From Deinococcus hopiensis KR-140 (GTDB lineage Bacteria > Deinococcota > Deinococci > Deinococcales > Deinococcaceae): DNA of 25,357 nt. The notes beneath the pieces are model-generated. The model was not told the DNA's origin, searched no databases, and saw only the letters and a program-made list of their open reading frames with translations. Position 1 is the stretch's first letter. Every line of letters starts with the position of its first letter. The stretch lies in the NCBI GenBank assembly GCA_943327755.2, contig CALPYF020000052.1, positions 1 through 25,357 of the forward strand, read 5' to 3'. Shown in pieces: positions 6,880 through 12,894 of the stretch. A program made the position numbers and the translations under genes.

Positions 6880-8045
6880 CCTCGCTCCTCGGCCGCCGCA
6901 TTCACATCGCTGGCAAGATCAGCGAAGACGCTCAACTTGTGCCCCAAGAGAAGGTCGCCTCGGCCCGCCAATTTGTGAGTGAGCTGGTCAAGGCCCTGTT
7001 GAAAGAGGGGGCAACCTTCGTGGTCCCCATCGATTGTGAACCGACCCGACCCAGTGATGGATCGCCACTGCTGTTCGACTGGCTGATTCTGGAGACCATT
7101 CGGGACCACCACGCGGTGCTGCGCCCAGCCGCCACCCGCAGAGATCCTCGTCCATTGATTGTGGCTGTGCAGCACCACAAGAATAAAGAGCAGATTCCCA
7201 CCGATAAATGTCCGATCTGGGATGAACTGAACGACGTTGAAGACCTGGTCTACATCGAGAATGCTGGCCACTGGAATATGGCGAGCAAGCGCATGGATAT
7301 CCAGGCAGCCCAAGGCGACGTGCTGATCGTTCTGGGGGGGGATGAAGGGGTGCTCTACCTGGCAAACCTCTACCGCGACGCTGGCAAACCTGTGATCCCG
7401 CTGAACTTCCCCATTGTGCCCCCGGACAAAGGAGCGCGGCGACTCTTTGACCTGGCGCTGATGCGCACTCAAACTGACAAGTTCTTTCAACTGCCTGACC
7501 GAGGCACAGAACACGCTGCCATCAACAAGATTAACCTCCGCGAGAATATGCCGACCACTAAAAAGGTCGAGGAGGTTGTCCGCTTGGTTGGAAGTCTACG
7601 AAAACCAATAGCATTCGCAGTTCGCCTGCTGAACGATAAGCATGATGAGTATCAGGCGGTAGACGATTACTTCGAGACAGTGGTCAAGCCTGTTGTCGAA
7701 GGTCTCGGGTATGAATTAGTCACCATCAATGGACGAAGAAACGAGCATCCGTTCATCAACCAGGAGATTTTCGAGAACTTGCATCGATCCTCCGTCGTGG
7801 TTGTGGATATCACTGGCGAGCGCCCCAATTGCTTTATTGAACTCGGGTATGCCTTAGGACGCGGTCTCCCCGTGATGGTGACTGCGAAAGAGGGTACGCC
7901 ACTGCCCTTCGATACGGCGCCAGTGCCCACTTGTACGTGGACAGTGACCACCACAGCCACGCAAAAGAAACAGATTTTCAGGGAGTATTGGGAAGCAAAC
8001 GCGCAGCGCCGCCGAATCGTCGAACCTGATCCACTCGTTCCATGA
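6876..8045 (+). CDS. predicted CBASS effector: SLOG domain fused to nucleoside 2-deoxyribosyltransferase/TIR-like domain
   Basis: This 389-residue protein sits where type III CBASS operons encode their cell-killing effector. Residues 6-200 look like a SLOG (Smf/DprA-LOG) Rossmann domain: GRRIHIAGKIS at the start, then VLIVLGGDEGVLYLANLY (149-166) with the nucleotide-binding GG loop, and AGKPVIPLNFPI. Residues 245-355 look like a nucleoside 2-deoxyribosyltransferase or divergent TIR fold: SVVVVDITGERPNCFIELGY (306-325), where E322 fits the catalytic glutamate of that superfamily. By analogy the SLOG part would bind the cyclic nucleotide and the second domain would cut the glycosidic bond of NAD or a nucleotide, exhausting the cell. 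Both roles are inferred. The roles could be reversed, since SLOG domains can also be enzymatic. Confidence 0.78.
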   Translation: MTSLLGRRIHIAGKISEDAQLVPQEKVASARQFVSELVKALLKEGATFVVPIDCEPTRPSDGSPLLFDWLILETIRDHHAVLRPAATRRDPRPLIVAVQHHKNKEQIPTDKCPIWDELNDVEDLVYIENAGHWNMASKRMDIQAAQGDVLIVLGGDEGVLYLANLYRDAGKPVIPLNFPIVPPDKGARRLFDLALMRTQTDKFFQLPDRGTEHAAINKINLRENMPTTKKVEEVVRLVGSLRKPIAFAVRLLNDKHDEYQAVDDYFETVVKPVVEGLGYELVTINGRRNEHPFINQEIFENLHRSSVVVVDITGERPNCFIELGYALGRGLPVMVTAKEGTPLPFDTAPVPTCTWTVTTTATQKKQIFREYWEANAQRRRIVEPDPLVP

Positions 8046-8611
8046 GGAGCGGCATGCCGCGAGAAGTCTTCATTTCAGTTGATGTCGAAACTGCCGGGCC
8101 CATCCCAGGGCGCTACAGCATGCTGACTCTTGGAGCCTGCGTGATTGGTCGGCCAGAGGCTACGTTTGCCGTGCGCTTACAGCCGCAAAGTAACGAGGCG
8201 GATCCTGAGGCACTGAGGGTAACAGGCCTCTCGTTAGAAGAATTGGCGCAAACAGGTCTACCCCCCCAAGAAGCAATGGAGAACTTCGCGGAATGGATTG
8301 GCGTTCAATCGGAGGGGGACACTCCCGTCTTCGTCGGTCTCAATGCCGCCTTCGACTGGTCATTCGTGAACTACTATTTCTTCACTTACACGGGTCAGAA
8401 TCCTTTTGGGTTCGCCCCCTTGGATATCAAGTCGATGTTTTACGGTGCCTCCGACTGTACCTGGAGAGACACTCGTTCTAGTCGAATTACAGCGGCGCTC
8501 GGAATGAGTAGAAAGGGCACTCATGAAGCGCTCGCTGATGCCCAGTTTCAAGCAGAATTATTTGCGCTCCTGCAGGAACGACGTCCGCCTTTACCTCCTG
8601 CGCCAAACTGA
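8042..8611 (+). CDS. DEDDh 3'-5' exonuclease, accessory gene of the CBASS operon
   Basis: The 189-residue protein has all DEDDh motifs of the DnaQ/RNase T superfamily: VDVET (D14, E16), NAAFDWSF (D105), and THEALADA with H161 and D166. It should degrade DNA or RNA, or possibly small oligonucleotides, from the 3' end using two metals. Exonucleases of this type are known accessory genes of some CBASS operons (the name Cap18 is recalled, not checked). The ATG at 8042 overlaps the effector stop (ATGA). A second in-frame ATG at 8054 has AGGAG four bases upstream and may be the true start. It could strengthen the response by degrading nucleic acid, or dampen it by removing linear signal products; the sequence does not decide. 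Confidence 0.88.
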   Translation: MRSGMPREVFISVDVETAGPIPGRYSMLTLGACVIGRPEATFAVRLQPQSNEADPEALRVTGLSLEELAQTGLPPQEAMENFAEWIGVQSEGDTPVFVGLNAAFDWSFVNYYFFTYTGQNPFGFAPLDIKSMFYGASDCTWRDTRSSRITAALGMSRKGTHEALADAQFQAELFALLQERRPPLPPAPN

Positions 8612-8630
8612 CGTCGGCGTGACTGGCTCG

Positions 8631-8664
8631 GGTGTTCCAGGGTGAGGGGTGACCTCTCAACACC
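8631..8664 (+). terminator. possible hairpin after the CBASS operon
   Basis: GGTGTT (8631-8636) pairs with AACACC (8659-8664), and inside them GAGG (8644-8647) pairs with CCTC (8653-8656). The structure begins 20 bases after the exonuclease stop. There is no T-tract, so a terminator role is uncertain. Confidence 0.25.
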
Positions 8665-8729
8665 TGACACTTTGCGAGAAATGGCGTCCTGAACGCAGTA
8701 AGGCATAACAAAGGGCGGTATCTGGGTCT

Positions 8730-8960
8730 GTGACGATCTCCGATACTGCCCGACTTCATGTTGACACGCTGGCCACCTACCTGCACACTCGCTGGCCTCA
8801 CCGCCGCACCGACTGGCTGCGTCGGCTTGCCGAAGTCCTTCTGGCTGTCCTCCAATCTGAATCCACACTCCACCGCAAGATCGCGCTTCATCTCCCCAGG
8901 TCAGCCACGCTGGAATCGAAGACTCAGACGGTTGCCTGCGTGTTTCACGACGCTTACTGA
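8730..8960 (+). pseudogene. IS4-like transposase remnant (N-terminal 76 residues)
   Basis: From the GTG at 8730 the frame reads TISDTARLHVDTLATYLHTR and continues with SESTLHRKIALHLP and KTQTVACVFHDAY before a stop. I recognise this as the N-terminal part of IS4-type transposases found in Deinococcus, which normally continue for about 300 further residues containing the DDE triad. The frame is lost at about 8955, exactly where the IS630-like remnant starts on the other strand, so the second element appears to have inserted into or replaced the first. Not functional. Confidence 0.6.
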
Positions 8961-8967
8961 TTCCTGC

Positions 8968-9231
8968 TTAAATCGATAACGACGCGGTGAAGGGCGTACC
9001 CCGGATGAAGGCCAGAGGCAACCCTCTGCGACGGATTCGCTGCCATCCGACTGCCAAGCGCTTTTTCAACGCTGCCACCGATAGCGCGCAGAAGTTCCCC
9101 ACCACATTCCGCTTGAGATCCGCCCAGATCAATTCAATCGGGTTCAGTTCCGGCGCATACGGCGGCAGGTAGACCAACGACAGGCGTTCGTGCTGCAGCA
9201 CGAACGCCTGAACGGCTTTTGACCGGTCCGA
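8968..9231 (-). pseudogene. IS630-family transposase remnant (C-terminal part)
   Basis: The minus-strand frame reads SDRSKAVQAFVLQHERLSLV, then YLPPYAPELNPIELIWADLK and a basic tail ending at 8968. The LPPYAPELNPIE motif, with its catalytic glutamate, is diagnostic of IS630/Tc1-like DDE transposases. The DNxxxH motif that normally stands before KAVQ is gone and a TAG stop lies just upstream, so about two thirds of the protein is missing. An ATG-initiated reading starts at 9201 but is not a real gene start. Confidence 0.75.
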
Positions 9232-9290
9232 CTACATGTGTTACGGATTTGCGTTCTGTGGAGATCCTGCCATTCCACTGTTGAGCGACC

Positions 9291-10235
9291 TCACCACTGG
9301 CCGACCCTTCTGCGGAGGCTGTCGTCGCTCCACTTAGCGTAGATCCGGGCGGTTTCCAGGACGGAGTGGCCAAGATGCCGGGCGACATCGTCGAGCGAGG
9401 CCCCTTCTCGGGTCAGGCGGGTGCCGGCGTAGTGTCTGAGGGCGTGATAGCCCCGGTACGCGACGCCTGCCCGCAGGCAGAGGCGCCGCAGGCGCTCAAC
9501 GGCGGCAGGATAACTGCCCCCGATCAGCGAGCCCGGCTGTTCGGGGAGACGGTTCAGCGCCCGAATCAGGGTCTCCCCGATGACGACCCGTCGCTGTTTG
9601 CCGCCTTTGCCGTGCCGTACCGTGAGTTCCCGCCCGTCCAGGTTGACGTCTACGCGTCGGATGGCCAGCGCTTCACTGATCCGGAGGCCGCCGTGGGCGC
9701 ACAGCAGGATCAGAGCCTGCATCCGCTCGTCGGCATGCTCTAGGAGGGCCTGCACCTCGTCGTGGGTGTAGGGACTGCGTTTGTCCCACGCGGCCGTTTT
9801 CTCCCGCACGGGTTTGACGTCGTTGAACGGGGCGGTCTGTGTGGCGTCGGCCCACCGCAGGGCGGCGTAGAAGAGTCGGACCCCGGCGAGTTGCACGCGG
9901 GTGCTCGAGGCACTGAGCCCTTCCGCCTCGACGGTGCGGACGAAGCGGACGCCGTCACTGGAACTGGCCCGCAGGAGGTTGACGGCCTGAGCACCGGCAT
10001 ACGTCAGGTACCGGTTGACCGCCCAGCGGTAGGCCTTGAGGGTGCGGGGGCTGATCGCGGTGCCGCTGGAGCCGTGCAGGGTGAGGTACGCCTCGGTCAA
10101 TGTCCAGAGGGTGTCCGCGTCCTGATCCCGAACGGCGAGGACAGCCCGACGTCTCCTCTCCTCGGGACTGAGGTCACTCCACGTTTTCGCCCGGTCGAAG
10201 GTGGTGGTTCGAAGGACATCAAGGGCGAGGGCCAT
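9291..10235 (-). CDS. tyrosine recombinase / integrase (XerC/D-like)
   Basis: This 314-residue site-specific recombinase has an N-terminal core-binding SAM-like region (SPRTLKAYRWAVNRYLTYAG, 62-81) and a complete catalytic domain: R185 in GGLRISEAL, K210 in the VRHGKGGK beta-hairpin, H264 and R267 in YHALRHYAG, H290 in HLGHS, and the nucleophile Y299 in ARIYAKW. On plasmids such enzymes usually resolve multimers or move cassettes. Deinococcus plasmids and secondary chromosomes often carry this type. The protein is full length. It is transcribed away from the toxin-antitoxin pair, from a shared intergenic region of 85 bases. Its 3' end abuts the IS graveyard, so the original downstream neighbours are lost. 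Confidence 0.9.
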   Translation of the reverse strand: MALALDVLRTTTFDRAKTWSDLSPEERRRRAVLAVRDQDADTLWTLTEAYLTLHGSSGTAISPRTLKAYRWAVNRYLTYAGAQAVNLLRASSSDGVRFVRTVEAEGLSASSTRVQLAGVRLFYAALRWADATQTAPFNDVKPVREKTAAWDKRSPYTHDEVQALLEHADERMQALILLCAHGGLRISEALAIRRVDVNLDGRELTVRHGKGGKQRRVVIGETLIRALNRLPEQPGSLIGGSYPAAVERLRRLCLRAGVAYRGYHALRHYAGTRLTREGASLDDVARHLGHSVLETARIYAKWSDDSLRRRVGQW

Positions 10236-10286
10236 ACCCCATAGATAACATACCTTAACTCTTGGTCCTTTTCAGAGCGTTTGCTG

Positions 10287-10314
10287 TTCGCGAATCGCAA
10301 ATAGCGAATAGAGT
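10287..10314 (+). promoter_or_regulatory. repeat-containing promoter of the HTH/NTase pair, likely leaderless
   Basis: GCGAAT occurs directly repeated at 10290-10295 and 10304-10309 (14-bp period). TTCGCGAA (10287-10294) is an 8-bp palindrome, and TTCGC (10287-10291) is inverted against GCGAA (10304-10308). TAGAGT (10309-10314) fits the TANNNT -10 element and ends six bases before the ATG at 10321, the spacing of leaderless promoters frequent in Deinococcus. No Shine-Dalgarno is present. The repeats are natural binding sites for the winged-helix protein encoded next. Confidence 0.5.
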
Positions 10315-10320
10315 AGGCAT

Positions 10321-10830
10321 ATGCTCAAGCCACAGGATCTCCTGGTGCTCCTCACCCTCCTCCAGTCGGGGTACACCTCACACGCCCGCCTGGCCGCCCG
10401 CCTGGGCATGAGCTCCTCCGAAGTGCATGCCGGCCTCAAACGACTCAAGCAGTCCCGGCTGGTCAAAAGCGACGGCTCCCCCATCCGGTCCGCGGTCCGC
10501 GACGTTCTCCGCTATGGCGTCCCCTACTTCCTTCCCGCCGTTCGCGGTGAACTCACCCGGGGCATTCCGACCGCCTACGCCGCGCCGCCCCTGAACACCC
10601 ACATCGTCCAGGGCAGCGACCCGCCACCCGTCTGGCCCGACCCGGAAGGTCCCGTCCGCGGCCAGGCCCTGATCCCCCTCTACCGGTCCGTCCCTTTCGC
10701 GGCCCGGCAGGACCCGGCGCTGTACGAGTGGCTCGCGCTGGTCGACGCCCTTCGGGGCGGCAGCACCCGGGAGCGGCAACTGGCGGGCAAGCTCCTGGAC
10801 GAGCGCCTGCAGACCCCGGTGGCGTCATGA
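10321..10830 (+). CDS. winged-helix DNA-binding protein, putative antitoxin/autoregulator
   Basis: The 169-residue protein starts with a winged-helix fold: helix LKPQDLLVLLTLLQSG, then SHARLAARLGMSSSEVHAGL as helices two and three with the recognition helix, and SRLVKSD as the wing. The rest (PIRSAVRDVLRYGVPYFLPA and beyond) is proline-rich and unrecognised. It shares an ATGA overlap with an AbiEii-like nucleotidyltransferase, the arrangement of type IV toxin-antitoxin pairs, in which the antitoxin is a DNA-binding autoregulator. It is not a close match to the AbiEi family as I know it, so the antitoxin role rests on context. Repeats directly upstream would be its operator. Confidence 0.7.
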   Translation: MLKPQDLLVLLTLLQSGYTSHARLAARLGMSSSEVHAGLKRLKQSRLVKSDGSPIRSAVRDVLRYGVPYFLPAVRGELTRGIPTAYAAPPLNTHIVQGSDPPPVWPDPEGPVRGQALIPLYRSVPFAARQDPALYEWLALVDALRGGSTRERQLAGKLLDERLQTPVAS

Positions 10831-11531
10831 GCAGCGCGTCGAACATCGAGCGGCTTACCGAGACCGTGCGCCGCCTCGGTCCACTTGCCGGGCAGATGGT
10901 CTTCGTGGGCGGCAGCACCACGGCCCTCTTCATCACCGACGCGGCGGCCGCTGACATCCGCGAAACGCTGGACATCGACGCGATCGTGGCCACGACCCGC
11001 GCCGGGTACGCCCGCCTGACGGAAGCCCTGAACCGTCAGGGCTTCTTCGAGGACACCACCGAGGGCGCTCCGATCTGCCGGTTCCGCAGTGGCGACCTGA
11101 TTCTCGACGTCATGCCGACCGACGAGCAGGTGCTGGGCTTCAGTAATCCCTGGTATCTCCCGGCCATCGAACACGCGGAGACCCTGAGTCTGACCGGCGG
11201 GCTCCAGGTGCGGACCATCACCGCCCCGTACTTCATCGCCACCAAACTGGTCGCCTTCAAAGGACGCGGTGAGGGGGACTACGGGTTGAGCCATGACATC
11301 AGTGACGTCGTCTCCGTCCTCGATGGGCGCGCTGAAGTGGTTCAGGAGATCGAGCAGAGCGGCGCCGACGTCCGGGCGTTCCTGGTGCAGTCGGCCCGAA
11401 CCCTCCTGGCGACGCCGGCCTTCACGGACACCCTCTCCTACCATCTGCTGCCCGACCCAGCGAGTCAGGCCCGGGAAAGTGTGATTCTTGGGCGCTTGCG
11501 GCAGATCGGGGCGGTGGAGAAGTTGCGCTGA
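10827..11531 (+). CDS. nucleotidyltransferase, AbiEii/AbiGii toxin-like
   Basis: The 234-residue protein carries a minimal nucleotidyltransferase core: VGGS (28-31), TLDIDAIV with metal ligands D49 and D51, and a third acid in LILDVMPTD. A KLVAFKGRGEGDY segment followed by HDISDVVSVL matches the lysine-rich helical part of AbiEii-type toxins. Such toxins add nucleotides to RNA, often tRNA acceptor ends, and stop growth. The ATG at 10827 overlaps the preceding stop (ATGA), which is why the longer reading from 10728 is not used. The pair could give plasmid maintenance or abortive phage defence. Confidence 0.78.
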   Translation: MSSASNIERLTETVRRLGPLAGQMVFVGGSTTALFITDAAAADIRETLDIDAIVATTRAGYARLTEALNRQGFFEDTTEGAPICRFRSGDLILDVMPTDEQVLGFSNPWYLPAIEHAETLSLTGGLQVRTITAPYFIATKLVAFKGRGEGDYGLSHDISDVVSVLDGRAEVVQEIEQSGADVRAFLVQSARTLLATPAFTDTLSYHLLPDPASQARESVILGRLRQIGAVEKLR

Positions 11532-11789
11532 CGGTACCAGTGACTGAAGAGCGAACTGCACTTCAGCGTTGAGTGCTCTGAAGGGAGTGGTCCACCGGTG
11601 GGCGGCTCCGATTCATCTCGGCAGCTGCTCAGCCCGCACGGGAGCGGAGAAAACCCCCAGACATCAAGAGAGACCTCTTTCGCTCAGGACAGAATTCCAT
11701 CGGGCTGTCATTCTTTCATGCCTACTTTCATGATGTATTGAAAGAAAAAATTCATGCATGATTGTTGTCTGTCTGACTGACCAGACGGC
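11532..11789. promoter_or_regulatory. intergenic region before parA with candidate centromere/operator repeats
   Basis: No gene is seen here. The last 80 bases are AT-rich and repeat-laden. TTCTTTCA (11711-11718) is inverted against TGAAAGAA (11739-11746), CTTTCATG occurs twice (11713 and 11725), and TCATGCATGA (11752-11761) is a perfect 10-bp palindrome. Repeats placed just upstream of parA in type Ib partition loci act as operator and often as centromere for the ribbon-helix-helix partner. The first 170 bases are GC-rich and show nothing clear. Confidence 0.45.
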
Positions 11790-12461
11790 ATGATGGTCGG
11801 CATGACACCCAGAAAGTCTCCTGTCGTGATCAGTGCTGTCATGAAGAAAGGTGGAGCCGGGAAAACCTCCACCATCGTGCCGCTGGCCAGCTTCGCCGCC
11901 CAGACCGGAGCGCGCGTGGCCCTGATCGACATGGACAGCACACCCAGTGCCCACCAGTGGTTCACGGCCGCTGAACTGGGCAGTGAGACGTTCGCCTGTG
12001 ACCGGGTGACGGCAGATGAACTCGATCCGCTCCTGCGGGATATCCGCGAGAGCAACGCCTTCGACTTCGTGTTCATCGACACGCCGCCCGGTGACAAGCA
12101 CGGCATCGTGCAGGCCATGAGTGAAAGCGACCTCGTGCTGATGCCACTCCACATCGGCTCTGGCGACGTGCCTCAACTGGTCGAGACGTACCACCTGATG
12201 CGCCTGCCGCTGCGGGCCAATCCGGACCTGCAGCACCTGGTCGTCGTGAATCATGCGGGCACCATGCCCGCCGTCACGCGCGACACGATCACCGCCATCC
12301 AGGGCGAATTGCCGGACGCCCGGATCGCGTCGACCACCATTCCCTACAGCAAGCAGTACGCGCTGGCCAAGGGGACCCGCCCGGACCGCGTGAAGTGGTG
12401 GCACTACGACAAGCTGTGGAAGGAGATACAGACCCTGTTGCCGCGGGAGGTGCCGGCGTGA
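11790..12461 (+). CDS. parA: ParA-family partition ATPase
   Basis: This 223-residue ATPase drives plasmid segregation. It has the deviant Walker A motif KKGGAGKTS (19-27) with the signature lysine, the ALIDMDS switch (D47, D49) and FVFIDTPPGD (D97) as Walker B. It lacks the N-terminal HTH of long ParA proteins, so it is the short type Ib kind that depends on its partner for DNA binding. The start is uncertain: ATG codons at 11790, 11793 (out of use) and 11802 are near each other and none has a clear Shine-Dalgarno; the one at 11802 gives MTPRKSPVVIS, typical of relatives. A GTGA overlap joins it to the partner gene. Confidence 0.92.
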   Translation: MMVGMTPRKSPVVISAVMKKGGAGKTSTIVPLASFAAQTGARVALIDMDSTPSAHQWFTAAELGSETFACDRVTADELDPLLRDIRESNAFDFVFIDTPPGDKHGIVQAMSESDLVLMPLHIGSGDVPQLVETYHLMRLPLRANPDLQHLVVVNHAGTMPAVTRDTITAIQGELPDARIASTTIPYSKQYALAKGTRPDRVKWWHYDKLWKEIQTLLPREVPA

Positions 12462-12814
12462 GCAGCATCCGCAAGATGATGGGGCAGGCCGAGCCTGAAC
12501 AGGAGCCCGGCACGACCCGGGCGGCGCGTCCAGCACCAGTTGCCAGGCCGAGAGAGCAGTCTGGGCCCTCCGTGCCGGACGCACCGCGGCGGTTGAATCT
12601 TCCGCCCGTCGCGCCGCCCGAAGAGCGCAAACCGCTGAGTACCCGTGTGAAACCCAGCCTGAAAAAAGTGCTGGAGGACTACACCAAGGAAATCCGGGAC
12701 GCAGGATTCAATGCCACGCAGGAGATGGTGCTGGATGTGCTTCTGCGGGAACTGCGGGACAGTGACGAGCTGCGCGAGCGGGTGGCGTCGGTGCTCGTCA
12801 CTGAACTGAAGTGA
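12458..12814 (+). CDS. ParA partner, ribbon-helix-helix-like centromere-binding protein
   Basis: The 118-residue protein has a disordered, proline-rich N-terminus with basic residues (about 1-58), where arginine-finger-like stimulation of ParA usually resides, and a C-terminal part resembling a ribbon-helix-helix fold: strand LSTRVKPS (60-67), helix LKKVLEDYTKEIRDAG, then NATQEMVLDVLLRELRDS. The GTG at 12458 overlaps the parA stop (GTGA) and has GGGAGG eight bases upstream, which supports it over the in-frame ATG at 12395. By position and shape it is the ParB/ParG-type partner, binding the repeats before parA. The fold call is from the sequence pattern alone. Confidence 0.72.
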   Translation: MSSIRKMMGQAEPEQEPGTTRAARPAPVARPREQSGPSVPDAPRRLNLPPVAPPEERKPLSTRVKPSLKKVLEDYTKEIRDAGFNATQEMVLDVLLRELRDSDELRERVASVLVTELK

Positions 12815-12894
12815 CGGACCGGGAAGGCCCACATTCCCGTGAGGGTGTTCGGACGGACGCCGATGGGAGCCACCACTCCTGACGCCCCGTTGCG

